Assembly (NCBI GenBank): GCA_963680875.1
Contig: OY804588.1
Coordinates: 62,940,397-63,004,396, forward strand
Direction of reading: 5' to 3'
Length of the DNA stretch: 64,000 bases
Origin: Bathymodiolus brooksi
Taxonomy: Eukaryota; Mollusca; Bivalvia; Mytilida; Modiolidae
The notes beneath the pieces were generated by a model. That model was not told the origin of the DNA. It saw nothing but the letters and a program-made list of their open reading frames with translations, and did no database searches. Shown here in pieces: positions 33,986-49,224 of the stretch; the stretch's first letter is position 1; each line of letters begins with the position of its first letter. The position numbers were made by a program, and so were the translations under genes.

Positions 33986-34209
33986 CTGATTTTTTTTAAT
34001 GTATTACAACAAGAGGCTCATCTGAATCTGTATTATTCACCCGTAAATCACACACAATTTGTGTTCTAACATGTCAAGATTTGGAATAAAAACAATTAAA
34101 TATTTTTCACATACATGTAGGGTCCTATATTAAACTTGATACCATCAAATTTGCATACAAATCGGACTATGAAAAAGTTGGACATTGGTTGAAAGTAGCG
34201 TTAAACACC

Positions 34210-34445
34210 ATAACTCAGCATATTGGTTGGTTGGTTCGTTGGTTTAGTGTTATCGGACACAATTGTCCAAGAAGACAACCTAATGATGATTCAGGCCACG
34301 TTTGATTGAAATAGCTTACACCAGACGGACGGACGATGACGAACATGAGGTGATGACAATAGCTCATTTGACACCTTGGGTCAGGGAAATTAACAACAAG
34401 GAGTGAATCTAGATGATTTGAAAGGGTAATTGTGTCCCTCACTCC
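34210..34445 (+). repeat. Fragment of the 50-51-kb repeat family
   Basis: ATGATTCAGGCCACGTTTGA, CAGACGGACGGACGATGACG and GTGATGACAATAGCTCATTT match the end of the repeat at 51285-51390. Confidence 0.65.
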
Positions 34446-34619
34446 TTGCATGTAGAACCTGTGGTTAAAGATTTAATTTACGAAGTTGTCGTATCGTACA
34501 GATGGATTCATAGTAAGCAATGTCCAGACAGTTATATCTGGAACATGCTTGAAAGAACTTAAGACAGGGGAACCTCGTTATGGTCGACCAACCAACGATG
34601 ATCGTCATCAAGCATTTTG

Positions 34620-35000
34620 ATTGCGTGAATGAGTGTTGCTTAACGCCAAGTGAACCATTTTTGAACTATTTCATTGCAACAACATGTTCCATTTCGACGA
34701 GATGATGAAGATGACGACGACGAGTTTGTCCGCTTTGTAATAGACAGTCACACTTAGATTAATTTTGATAGCGTTGGCTCACAGAAACAACAGTCCACAT
34801 GTAGAAATGTCGGCACATCCCGCCACATTATCTCGATTCCGATCCAATTAGTATTTGTTCTACCACCTTCATACTGTGTGCGCAGCAGAAAAGCAATACA
34901 TACCAATTTTAAATTATTTGGTTTGACCCGACCCGACGAAGTCCACAATCTACTGTACTCGAGGCGAGCACGCGAACCATTACACCATCGATGTGGTTTT
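34620..35000 (-). mobile_element. SINE-C copy, diverged
   Basis: TGAATGAGTGTTGCTTAACG, GTCCGCTTTGTAATAGACAG, GTTTGACCCGACCCGACGAA and the head complement CTCGAGGCGAGCACGCGAAC. Internal parts are rearranged. Confidence 0.7.
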
Positions 35001-35277
35001 AAACATTTCGATTCACGTGACTTGGTTAGTAGTTCGTATTTCTGAACATGTAACTGATGTATTTAACTGCCAATGAAGACTTGTTAATTACAATAGACTA
35101 TTGGATATGTCTAGACTCAAAACCTTTGTGCTCTATAAATAAATTGCGTACAAAACGAACCGATATTAATTAAGCAAGTTCTAAACTGCGCTAGACTGGG
35201 TCTTTTCATACATTTAATATATTTGTTCTACAATGAATGGTAGAGACAGAGCATAGTCACGCATTCTGCCAGGTGTA

Positions 35278-35278
35278 A

Positions 35279-35341
<63 letters not shown>

Positions 35342-35345
35342 AAAT
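35278..35345 (+). repeat. AAAT microsatellite, about 16 units
   Basis: Perfect AAAT/AATA tetranucleotide run. Confidence 0.95.
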
Positions 35346-35452
35346 AACCTGAAATTGACAACTGTTGATGAGTGACTACCAGTTCATATTAGACTTGCGC
35401 GTTTTTTGGGGGGTAATTTCTAAGACATGCCATCACATGGAGGGGTGAGGGA

Positions 35453-35624
35453 TTTATGGTGTTTAACTCCACTTTCAACACTACATTGTATTTCAGTTAT
35501 ATCGTGGCGGTCAGTTTTATTGGTGGAGGAAACCGGAATACCAGGGGACAGCCATCGACCTGTCGCAAGTCACTGACAAACTTTATAACATAATGTTGTA
35601 TCGAGTACACCTCGCCTTGAACGC
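35453..35624 (-). mobile_element. SINE-A copy, 3' half
   Basis: TTTATGGTGTTTAACTCCAC through GACCTGTCGCAAGTCACTGA to CACCTCGCCTTGAACGCC. Confidence 0.85.
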
Positions 35625-36165
35625 CCATCACATGGAAATGACACAATAAAGTAAACTTTTCAACTTATAAGCATTGCCTTGATATCGTTCATTTTTTCAA
35701 AGGCACATTTTAGATTGACAAACATGTAAAAAAACGTAGTTTTTACAATAATTTTCCATTTTTCAGATGCACAACGATACTCTTTTTACCGCATACTTCT
35801 ATTTTGCAATGTTTTTGTATTTTTCTTTTAAAATGAACTATTCGTTTAGAAACCAAACACTTCACTTTTAGAGAGGAGTCTATGCCATGTTCCGCGAAGT
35901 CAGAATTTTTTTCACGCGAAACATAAATCGGTATTATTTTCCGCTCGACATTGTACCTACATATCATTTTGAAAACTGTTGGATCATATTATTCATAGAT
36001 TTTTTTCTATACAATTTAACTACGGAAATTAAAAAAAAATACATAGCCCCGCCCACCAAATAGACGTTAAATGGACGTTCCTTAACAAAATACTGTCACG
36101 ATAAAAAATGATACTACATTTTTTGTACTGACATTTTGTTGAACCCCAAAACTAGATCAGAGATC
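35625..36165. other. Upstream region of the WAP gene
   Basis: No core promoter element can be assigned with confidence. AT-rich, with no strong initiator context. The 74-residue minus-strand frame at 35743-35967 is unrecognised. Confidence 0.35.
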
Positions 36166-39070
<2,905 letters not shown>

Positions 39071-39379
39071 TTGCTTTGACCGAGTGCAATAATCTTTTAA
39101 ATGCTTTACATATTGATGCCTGCATTGAATGTTATGACGCCTGAAATGTGTGCAAAAATAAGAATGCAATTGATTGTTTATGTCACGTGGTTTATGTGAG
39201 ATGTAGACAGAAGCTGCACATGATTGTTGTTGCATTTTATTTAAGTATTGTGTTCAATTTCAATCTATTTGCATTGTATTCATATCTTTCGACAAATCTG
39301 TCCAAATTCCATTAATTTAGAATGTGTTGATTGGTAGCGTACTTTCCTTATTAATATAGAATCATGAATGTTATGCGAG
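39071..39379. other. 3' flank of the WAP gene
   Basis: AT-rich 3' untranslated or intergenic sequence. AAAAATAAGA at about 39155 is only a weak poly(A)-signal candidate. Confidence 0.35.
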
Positions 39380-39490
39380 TGAGTGATTGTTGTTTAACGC
39401 TAAAATCAGCAATTTTTCAGCTATATCATGGCGAGAACAAGCTAATTTTCAATGATATGATGATGAGGTCCGCTTTGTACTAGATCTTGT
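39380..39490 (-). mobile_element. SINE-C 3' end fragment
   Basis: GTGAGTGATTGTTGTTTAAC, CAGCTATATCATGGCGAGAA and GTCCGCTTTGTACTAGATC. The head is missing. Confidence 0.8.
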
Positions 39491-39619
39491 GAAAAACAGG
39501 GTTATCGCCCCTCGATATAACGTGCCTCAATGTGATAATATATACATATCTAGATTTTGATTGGTTGTGAAAGTTGATAGGGGCTGAGTAATATTTACTA
39601 GTTGATATCATTATAAATC

Positions 39620-39622
39620 GAT

Positions 39623-39681
<59 letters not shown>

Positions 39682-39682
39682 T
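39620..39682 (+). repeat. TTTA microsatellite, about 16 units
   Basis: Perfect ATTT/TTTA tetranucleotide run. Confidence 0.95.
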
Positions 39683-39784
39683 TGAGATTTTAATTGTTGT
39701 TACTTATTAAATAAAAAAATGAACAATATTAACTGCATTGTTCTTTATACTGGACTTTTTGGGGTCCATAAACCTAGTTTAATA

Positions 39785-40190
39785 AACGTTAAAGAAAACC
39801 GAAGGGACAATCAAAAATGGACAATCCAGAGAAACTGGCAACATTGGGTATACAAGACACAACACGAAAACAAACAAAATAAAAAACACAACACATTATG
39901 TGTTGAACACCACTATACAGTATACACAAAATAATACAAACAGCGTAAATAAGACATGACATCTACAAACAACTGGAGGTAAAGACGAACCGAACATCGC
40001 TTTTATGGGGAAATCGTAACGGACATCACAACACGGAACCATGAACGTAAAGACACACAACAGGACAACACATAGGAGGAGTCCTGCACCAATCCAGACA
40101 AGTGAGTAGTCATGTATGTGCTTTAATGGTATCGATTCTGACTCTTTTTACGATTTTCCTAAATTTTTTGTATTCCCAAGGCACATAATG
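39785..40190 (+). repeat. R3 repeat copy, longest in the window
   Basis: AAACCGAAGGGACAATCAAA, AATCCAGAGAAACTGGCAAC, CAAACAACTGGAGGTAAAGA, then GGTCATGTATGTG-like sequence at 40115. The tail adjoins the 45-bp array. Confidence 0.7.
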
Positions 40191-42345
40191 CAAATATGGC
40201 TTTTGTGGATCTGATCGAAAAGTAGTTATATTTAAACCTGCCAAATACAGACGGTCCTGATCGAATACCAGTTGAATTTAAATCTACCAATACAGAGGTC
40301 CTGATCGAATACCAGTTGCATTTAAATCTACCAATACAGAGGTCCTGATCGAATACCAGTTGAATTTAAACATACCAATACAGACGGTCCCGATCCAATA
40401 CCAGTTGAATTTAAACCTACCAATACAGACGGTCCTGATCAAATAATAGTTGAATTCAAACCTGTCAACACAAATGATCCTGATCGAATAGTAGTTGGAT
40501 TTAAACCTGTCAATACAGACGGTCCTGATCGAATGGTAGTCAAATTAAAACATGTCAATACACACGGTCCTGATCGAATGGTAATCAAATTAAAACCTGC
40601 CAATACCGACGGCCCTGATCGAATAGTAGTTGAATTAAAACCTGTCAATACAGATAGCTCTTATCGAATAGTAGTTGAATTAAAATCTGTCAATAGAGAC
40701 GGTCTTGATCAAATAGTAGTTAAATTTAAACACGTCAATAGAGGCGGTTCTGGTCGAATGGTAGTTCAATTAAAACCTGCCAATACAGACGGTCCTCATC
40801 AAATAACAGTTGAATTTAAACCTGTCAATACAGACCGTCCTGATAGAATAGTAGCTAAATTAAAACCTGTCAATACAGACGGTCCTGATCGAATAGTAGT
40901 TGAATTAAACCCTGCCATACAGACTGTCCTAATCGAACAGTAGCTATAGTTAAGCCTGTCAATACAGACGGTCCTAATCGAATATAGTTAAATGAAAACC
41001 TGTCAATACAGACGGTCCTGATCGAACAGTAGTTAAATTAAAACCTATCAATAGATACGGTCCTGATCGAATACCAGTTGAATTTAAACCGATCAATAAC
41101 AGACGATCCTGATCGAATAGTAGTTGAGTTTAAACCTGTCAATACAGACGGTCCTGATCGAATACCAGTTGAATGTAAACCTGACAATACAGACGGTCCT
41201 GATCGAATAATAGTTGAATTTAAACCTGTCAATACAGACGGTCCTGATCGAATAGTAGTTGAATTAAAACCTGACAATACAGACGGTCCTGATCGAATAG
41301 TAGTTGGAATAAAACCTGTCAATACAGACGGTCTTGATCGAATAGTAGTTAAATTAAAACCTATCAATAGATACGGTCGTGATCGAATACCAGTTGAATT
41401 TAGACCTGTCAATAACAGCCGATTCTGATCGAATAGTAGTTGAATTTAAACATGTCAATATATGCAGTCCTAATCGAATACCAGTTGAATTTAAACCTGT
41501 CAATACAGATGGTTCTGATCGAATACCAGTTGAATTTAAACCTATCAATACAGATGGTTCTGATCGAATAGTAGTTGAATTAAAACCTGCCAATACAAAC
41601 GGTCCTGATCGAAAAGTAGTTAAATTAAAACCTGTCAATACAGACGGTCCTGATCGAATACCAATTGAATTTAAACCTGTCAATACAGACCGTCCTGATA
41701 GAATAGTAGCTAAATTAAAACCTGTCAATACAGACGGTCCTGATCGAATAGTAGTTGAATTAAACCCTGCCATACAGACTGTCCTAATCGAACAGTAGCT
41801 ATATTTAAGCCTGTCAATACAGACGGTCCTGATCGAATATAGTTAAATGAAAACCTGTCAATACAGACGATCCTGATCGAACAGTAGTTAAATTAAAACC
41901 TATCAATAGATACGGTCCTGATCGAATACCAGTTGAATTTAAACCGATCAATAACAGACGATCCTGATCGAATAGTAGTTGAGTTTAAACCTGTCAATAC
42001 AGACGGTCCTGATCGAATACCAGTTGAATGTAAACCTGTCAATACAGACGGTCCTGATCGAATAATAGTTGAATTTAAACCTGTCAATACAGACGGTCCT
42101 GATCGAATAGTAGTTGAATTAAAACCTGACAATACAGATGGTCCTGATCGAATAGTAGTTGGAATAAAACCTGTCAATACAGACAGTCTTGATCGAATAG
42201 TAGTTAAATTAAAACCTGTCAATACAGACTGTCCTGATCGAATAGTAGTTGAAATAAAACCTGTCAATACAGACGGTCTTGATCGAATAGTAGTTAAATT
42301 AAAACCTGTCAATGCAAACGGTCCTGATCGAATAGTACTTAAATA

Positions 42346-42902
42346 CGGTTGTTTCGAATCATGTCAATTACGACCACGTTCCGTCTTTTTCTTGTCTTGA
42401 CGTCTGAACAAATCGGCAGGCGACTTCCGGTGTTTACGCTATTACTGTGACAACGTCAGCATATCATAGTCGTAGATGCGGTAGATTATAAGTAATTGTA
42501 ATATGGAGACGCCAAGGAAACCGCTGAATAAATACTGGTGCTCGGTACCCCACTATCTTTCTGATATCAGAAATATGTACATAAAGGCAGATCCTTTTCC
42601 TTTGATGATGCTGACAGCCGCAAATAAAGAAAGAAAACAAATTTAATTTCAAAGAAGTATTTGTCTCTGCATTGAAGTCTTTGATACAAATAAAATAATT
42701 TAATTGATATCTGTCTTTTACAGAAAATGTTAAGATTTTTTTTAAGTTGAGGATCGAACGTTAAAACGGCACATATCGATTGGACTTTTTGTTGTGTACA
42801 TTGACACCGGAAGTTCAATGCCGATTAGTCCATCGAAATCACGTGATCTGGCAGACGAAAATAACAAAATTTTGACGGAATGGAAATAATTCGAAACAAC
42901 CG
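42346..42902. mobile_element. 557-bp TA-flanked DNA transposon, copy 1
   Basis: Ends CGGTTGTTTCGAAT and ATTCGAAACAACCG, flanked by TA on each side (42344-42345, 42903-42904), inserted inside the 45-bp array. TA target duplication indicates Tc1/mariner-type mobilisation. A second copy lies at 54126-54687. It has one short open frame (42503-42646). Confidence 0.85.
42503..42646 (+). CDS. Conserved 47-codon ORF in the TA transposon, copy 1
   Basis: Starts METPRKPLNKYWCSVPHYLS and ends TAANKERKQI. The copy at 54289-54432 keeps start, stop, length and frame, with four residue changes and two silent ones. Too short to be a transposase and no domain recognised. It may be a chance frame preserved because the copies are closely related, or an exon fragment. 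Confidence 0.25.
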   Translation: METPRKPLNKYWCSVPHYLSDIRNMYIKADPFPLMMLTAANKERKQI

Positions 42903-45900
42903 TATTAAAATCTGTCAATACAGACGGTCCTGATCGAATAGTAGCTAGACTAAAACCTGCCAATACAACCGATCCTGATCAAACAGTAGTTATATTTAAG
43001 CCTGTCAATACAGACGGTCCTGATCGAATATAGGTATATTAAAACCTGCTAATACAGACGGTCCTGATCGAATACCAGTTGAATTTAAACCTGTCAATAC
43101 AGACGGTCCTGATCGAATAGTTGTTAAATTAAAACCTATCAATAGATACGGTCGTGATCGAATACCAGTTGAATTTAGACCTGTCAATAACAGCCGATCC
43201 TGATCGAATAGTAGTTGAATTTAAACCTGTCAATATAGGCAGTCCTAATCGAATACCAGTTAAATTTAAACCTGTCAATACAGATGGTTTTGATCGAATA
43301 GTAGTTGAATTAAAACCTGCCAATACAAACGGTCCTGATCGAATAGTAGTTAAATTAAAACCTGTCAATACAGACGGTTCTGATCGAATACCAATTGAAT
43401 TTAAACCTGTCAATACAGACGGTCCTGATCGAATAACAGTTGAATTTAAACCTGTCAATACAGACGGTCCTAATCGAATAGTAGTTGAATTTAAACCTGT
43501 CTAAACAGACGGTCCTGATCGAATAGTAGTTGAATTAAAACCTGTCGATACAGACGGTCCTGATCGAATAGTAGTTGAATTAAAACCTGTCAATACAGAC
43601 GTTTCTGATCGAATATTAGTTAGATTAAAACCTGTTAATACAGATGTTCCTGATCGAATAGTAGTTAAATTAGAACCTGTCAATACAGACGGTCCTGATC
43701 GAATAGTAGTTAAATTAAAACCTGCCAATACAGACGGTCCTGATCGAATATAGTTAAATTAAAACCTGTCAATACAGACGATCCTGATCGAATACCAGTT
43801 GAATTTAAACCTGTCAATACAGACGGTCCTGATCGAATAGTAGTTAAATTAAAACCTATCAATAGATACGGTCCTGATCGAATACCAGTTGAATTTAAAC
43901 CTGTCAATAACAGACGATCCTGATCGAATAGTAGTTGAGCTTAAACCTGTCAATACAGACGGTCCTGATCGAATACCAGTTGAATTTAAACCTGTCAATA
44001 CAGACGTTCCTGATCGAATACTAGTTGAATCTAAACCTGTCAATACAGACTGTCCTGATCGAATAGTAGTTAAATTAAAACCTGTCAATACAGACTCTCC
44101 TGATCGAATAGTAGTTAAATTAAAACCTATCAATACCAGTTGAATTTAGACCTGTCAATAACAGCCGATCCTGATCGAATAGTAGTTGAATTTAAACATG
44201 TCAATATATGCAGTCCTAATCGAATACCAGTTGAATTTAAACCTGTCAATACAGATGGTTCTGATCGAATACCAGTTGAATTTAAACCTGTCAATACAGA
44301 TGGTTCTGATCGAATAGTAGTTGAATTAAAACCTGCCAATACAAACGGTCCTGATAGAAAAGTAGTTAAATTAAAACCTGTCAATACAGACGGTCCTGAT
44401 CGAATACCAATTGAATTTAAACCTGTCAATACAGACGGTCCTGATCGAATAACAGTTGAGTTTAAACCTGTCAATACAGACGGTCCTGATCGAATAACAG
44501 TTGAGTTTAAACCTGTCAATACAGACGGTCCTAATCGAATAGTAGTTGAATTTTAGACCTGTCTAAAGAAACGGTCCTGATCGAATAGTAGTTGAATTTA
44601 AACCTGTCAATACAGACGGTCCTGATCGAATAGTAATTGAATTAAAACCTGTCAATACAGACGGTCCTGATCGAATAGTAGTTAAATTAAAACCTGTCAA
44701 TACAGATAGTCCTGATCGATTAGTAGTTAAATTAGAACCTGTCAATACAGACGGTCCTGGTCGAATAGTAGTTAAATTAAAACCTGCCAATACAGACGCT
44801 CCTGATCGAACAGTAGTTATATTTAAGCCTGTCAATACATACGGTCTTGATCGAATATAGTTAAATTAAAACCTGTCAATACAGACGGTCCTAATCGAAT
44901 ACCAGTTGAATTTAAACCTGTCAATACAGACGGTCCTGATCGAATAGTAGTTAAATTAAAACCTATTAATAAATAGATACCGTCCTGATCGAATACCAGT
45001 TGAATTTAAACTGGTCAATAATAGACGGTCCAGATCGAATAGTAGTTGAGTTTAAACCTGTCAATACAGACGGTCCTGATCGAATACCAGTTGAATTTAA
45101 ACCTGTCAATACAGACGGTCATGATCGAATAGTAGTTGAATTTAAACCTGCCAATACAGACGGTCCTGATCGAATAGTAGATGAAATAAGGCCTGTCAAT
45201 ACAGACGGTTCTGGTCGAATAGTAGTTAAATTAAAACCTGCCAATACAGACGGTCATGATCGAATAGTAGTTGAATTAAAACCTGTCAACACAGACGGTC
45301 CTGATCGAATAGTAGTTGAATTAAAACCTGTAAATACAGACGGTTCTGATCAAATAGTAGTTGAATTAAAACCTGTCAATACAGACGGTCCTGATCGAAT
45401 AGTAGTTAAACTAAAACCTGTCAATACAGACGGTCCTGATCGAATACTAGTTATATTAAAACCTGTCAATACAGACGGTCTTGATCGAATACTAGTTGAA
45501 TTAAAACCTGTCAATACAGACGATCCTGATCGAATAGTAGTTAAATTAAAACCTGTCAATACAGACGTCCTGATCGAATACTAGTTATATTAAAACCTGT
45601 CAATACAGACGGTCTTGATCGAATACTAGTTGAATTAAAACCTGTCAATACAGACGATCCTGATCGAATAGTAGTTAAATTAAAACCTGTCAATACAGAC
45701 GTCCTGATCGAATACTAGTTATATTAAAACCTGTCAATACAGACGGTCTTGATCGAATACTAGTTGAATTAAAACCTGTCAATACAGACGATCCTGATCG
45801 AATAGTAGTTAAATTAAAACCTGTCAATACAGACGGTCCTGATCGAATACTAGTTGAATTAAAACCTGTCAATACAGACGGTCCTGATCGAATAGTAGTT

Positions 45901-47038
45901 GAATTAAAACCTGTCAATACAGACGGTCCTGATCGAATACTAGTTGAATTAAAACCTGTCAATACAGACGGTTCTGATCGAATACTAGTTGAATTAAAAC
46001 CTGTCAATACAGACGGTCCTGATCGAATACCAGTTGAATTTAAACCTGTCAATACAGACGGTCATGATCGAATAGTAGTTGAATTTAAACCTGCCAATAC
46101 AGACGGTCCTGATCGAATAGTAGTTGAAATAAGGCCTGTCAATACAGACGGTCCTGGTCGAATAGTAGTTAAATTAAAACCTGCCAATACAGACGGTCAT
46201 GATCGAATAGTAGTTGAATTAAAACCTGTCAACACAGACGGTCCTGATCGAATAGTAGTTGAATTAAAACCTGTAAATACAGACGGTTCTGATCAAATAG
46301 TAGTTGAATTAAAACCTGTCAATACAGACGGTCCTGATCGAATAGTAGTTAAACTAAAACCTGTCAATACAGACGGTCCTGATCGAATACTAGTTATATT
46401 AAAACCTGTCAATACAGACGGTCTTGATCGAATACTAGTTGAATTAAAACCTGTCAATACAGACGATCCTGATCGAATAGTAGTTAAATTAAAACCTGTC
46501 AATACAGACGTCCTGATTGAATACTAGTTATATTAAAACCTGTCAATACAGACGGTCTTGATCGAATACTAGTTGAATTAAAACCTGTCAATACAGACGA
46601 TCCTGATCGAATAGTAGTTAAATTAAAACCTGTCAATACAGACGTCCTGATCGAATACTAGTTATATTAAAACCTGTCAATACAGACGGTCTTGATCGAA
46701 TAGTAGTTGAATTAAAACCTGTCAATACAGACGATCCTGATCGAATAGTAGTTAAATTAAAACCTGTCAATACAGACGGTCCTGATCGAATACTAGTTGA
46801 ATTAAAACCTGTCAATACAGACGGTCCTGATCGAATAGTAGTTGAATTAAAACCTGTCAATACAGACGGTCCTGATCGAATACTAGTTGAATTAAAACCT
46901 GTCAATACAGACGGTCCTGATCGAATACTAGTTGAATTAAAACCTGTCAATACAGACGGTCCTGATCGAATAGTAGTTGAATTAAAACCTGTCAATACAG
47001 ACGGTCCTGATCGAATAGTAGTTGAATTATAACCTGCC

Positions 47039-47125
47039 AATAGTTTTAATTTAACTACTATTCGATCAGTGGTGATAGGCACCGATTGCATAGTCATACG
47101 ATCACGGCCACGACGGTCCCTCTGA
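47039..47125 (-). mobile_element. Right end of the 45-bp array: inverted unit joined to a SINE-A head
   Basis: After 47038 the sequence turns over: TTTTAATTTAACTACTATTC is the complement of the repeat unit, and it runs directly into the complement of the SINE-A head (GTGGTGATAGGCACCGATTG, GATCACGGCCACGACGG). In ordinary SINE-A copies this position holds the complement of GGTAGTTGGATTTACAACTA. Confidence 0.75.
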
Positions 47126-47269
47126 TTAATAAAGTAAATAAATAGACATGTTTTCTTAGTTTTCATGCTGATTAATGAATGGAGAAAACTATTTTTTACT
47201 GCTAATTTTTCTATCATTTTGTTGTTTGTTACACATTAAGATAAAAAAACAGCCATAATTCTTTTCAAC

Positions 47270-47460
47270 TGATAGATAAGGGTAATAACAAAATTACCGA
47301 ACTCCGAACAATCTTCCAAAGGGAAAGTCAAAACTCATAAGTATATCAACAGACAAAATCAGTCAACATCCGGAAAACTGTGAAAACCGTAATGACCCTG
47401 ACTTGGTACAGGCATTTCTAAAGAAATGGTGGGTTGAATCAGATTGTTATTCAGTTTATT
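47270..47460 (+). repeat. R4 repeat fragment
   Basis: AATTACCGAACTCCGAACAA, TCAACATCCGGAAAACTGTG and CCTGACTTGGTACAGGCATT. This is the widely dispersed sequence related to the copies at 24.6 and 51.8 kb. Confidence 0.6.
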
Positions 47461-47490
47461 TCAATTATGATTAACCAAATTCATACTTCT

Positions 47491-48182
47491 CAGGGGCGGA
47501 TTTAGAGGGGGGCGTGCGGGGCGTGCGCCCCCCTAAAATTCACAAAGCATATTAAGCAGTTCAACAAACAACTTTTTCATGAATGGTTAACTCGTGACCT
47601 GTAGTAAAATATTCCTACACATTGTAAATACACGTTGGGTGTGTTCGTTGATTCATATATGGATTCGCTGACAATTTCCGCTTTTGTTTGTCTATAAACA
47701 AGAAGAGTCGAATCATATGTTTTCAATGAACGAATCAAACGACGAAAAGAAAAGCTCCATCCGGACGGGCAGTATTAACTAGAACCACCCGAAAGGACAA
47801 GCACCGAAAGTACAGACCAATTAGTGAAATGAGGAATGCGTTAAAACTAAACCAATAGTTCTTTGAAGGGTTAAAATATCGTGATCGATCAGTCATGAGT
47901 TGAACAATTCGCATCACGGTTGTTCAAAAAACGTTTTACTTTAGGTTCGTATAATCTGACAAAAATATACTGTTAACAATTATCCGACAAAATTAATTTT
48001 TTTTGATCTGATAAAAATGGTGTGGTTGGTTCAAAATTGTCGTTCAAATAAATGTCTTTAATTCCTAAAATCCCCAGAGTTTCAGGGGGGCTTTGCCCTG
48101 GACCAGCTGGTGACCTTAAGTGGTCCCCAGACCCCTCGCCTACTCACGCCCCCCCTAACCACAAATCCTGGATCCGCCCCTG
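47491..48182. mobile_element. 692-bp element with CAGGGGCGGAT ends
   Basis: Begins CAGGGGCGGATTTAG and ends CTGGATCCGCCCCTG. Perfect 5-bp duplication CTTCT at 47486-47490 and 48183-48187. C- and G-rich subterminal regions surround an AT-rich middle. Possibly of the hAT type that makes 5-bp duplications. Confidence 0.85.
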
Positions 48183-48578
48183 CTTCTTATTCCAAATAAT
48201 CAAATGTGGGGAAAGGTGACGAACACACCTCATAAAGTATCTCTTAAAATAGAATATGTAGTTTCACAATTATAGCCTTCATGAAAATGTGATATCGATA
48301 ATGATTAAATTGAGAAGGGGTTATATATAATTATTTCCCACAAGCCGGAAGGTTTGAGAGAAATAACTCTTTCGACTTTTCATCATTATAGATATTAACT
48401 TTTCAGAAGGACATACTAGTATTATTATACTGCACTAATCCAAACAGAAGCAACAAGCAGAAAATAACAGATAGAAATGTGTGGTTGTACATATACTGAA
48501 TGCACTGTGCAAATTATCTTATAACCAATTTTAGTTGACATTTTGATACAATAATCAACAAATGAATAAACCCCACTT

Positions 48579-48783
48579 CAGGGGTGGATCCAGGATTTCA
48601 AGTGAGGGGGGAGGGGGCGTGCTTAATAAAATTACGATTTTACGCGAAAAAATCATATTTTTCCAATTATGGAGGGAGGCGCGAAATTGTTTGGGGTATT
48701 TCGTGTGAAAAATCACGATTTTACGCCAAAAAAATCATATTTTTCCCAATTTTAGCGCCCCCCGCCCCCTGGATCCGCCCCTG
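48579..48783. mobile_element. 205-bp element with CAGGGGTGGATCC ends
   Basis: Same end sequences as the 692-bp element, 5-bp duplication CACTT at 48574-48578 and 48784-48788. The interior has two direct repeats of CGATTTTACGCGAAAAAATC type. Confidence 0.85.
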
Positions 48784-48820
48784 CACTTAAATTGTGGCAG
48801 AAATTTGTTTTGTACACATT

Positions 48821-48821
<1 letters not shown>

Positions 48822-48853
<32 letters not shown>

Positions 48854-48964
48854 CTTCTTCTTCTTCTTCTTCTTCTTCTTCTTCTTTTCTTCTTTTTCTT
48901 CTTCTTCTTCTTCTTCTTCTTCTTCTTCTTCTTCTTCTTCTTCTTCTTCTTCTTCTTCTTCTTC
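48822..48964 (+). repeat. CTT microsatellite, about 47 units
   Basis: TTC/CTT trinucleotide run with one interruption near 48885-48900. The poly-Ser, poly-Phe and poly-Arg frames here are artefacts. Confidence 0.95.
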
Positions 48965-49224
48965 CAATAAAGTTCACCCTTCAGTGATCCTGAGTATTAT
49001 CGAACATATGTTATGTACATTGGCCGACAAGGAGGCATGTGTTTAAAAACACTTCTAACAAAATGTAATATATACAGTAACTAACACATGCACTATGATG
49101 TGAATGTCAAGTGCGGGAACACTGATCAGCACTGTTGGCGATTGCTATTCCATGTTCGGGTCGCTGAAGGGAAGTATGAGTTTTGGTGGATCTGTACTCT
49201 CGAGAATGATATTTGAAATATTTG

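Larger units (their letters stand above)
40205..47038 (+). repeat. Tandem array of a 45-bp unit, about 140 copies
   Basis: Unit runs CAATACAGACGGTCCTGATC, GAATAGTAGTTGAATTAAAA, CCTGT. In the plus-strand frame it encodes NTDGPDRIVVELKPV, and the minus strand is open too (TGFNSTTIRSGPSVL). Frames of up to 194 residues exist on both strands only because 45 divides by three. Common variants (GAA/AAA, TTA/TTT, GTA/CCA) change amino acids, so no selection for a protein is visible. Two larger periods appear: about 855 bp (19 units, 40821 versus 41676) and about 943 bp (45121 versus 46064), and a 134-bp subset around 45567-45701. Some units are 44 bp, which shifts the frame. I read this as a satellite, not a gene. 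Confidence 0.9.

Noticed and set aside
40205..47038. CRISPR-like array
   Set aside because: Units are contiguous without spacers and the genome is clearly eukaryotic.
45000..47217. 194-residue frames on both strands of the 45-bp array as a repeat-protein gene
   Set aside because: Period divisible by three keeps both strands open. Variants are amino-acid-changing, and the frame is broken by 44-bp units. No splice or start context.
48735..49046. Poly-Arg/poly-Glu, poly-Ser and poly-Phe open frames
   Set aside because: These are six-frame readings of a CTT microsatellite.
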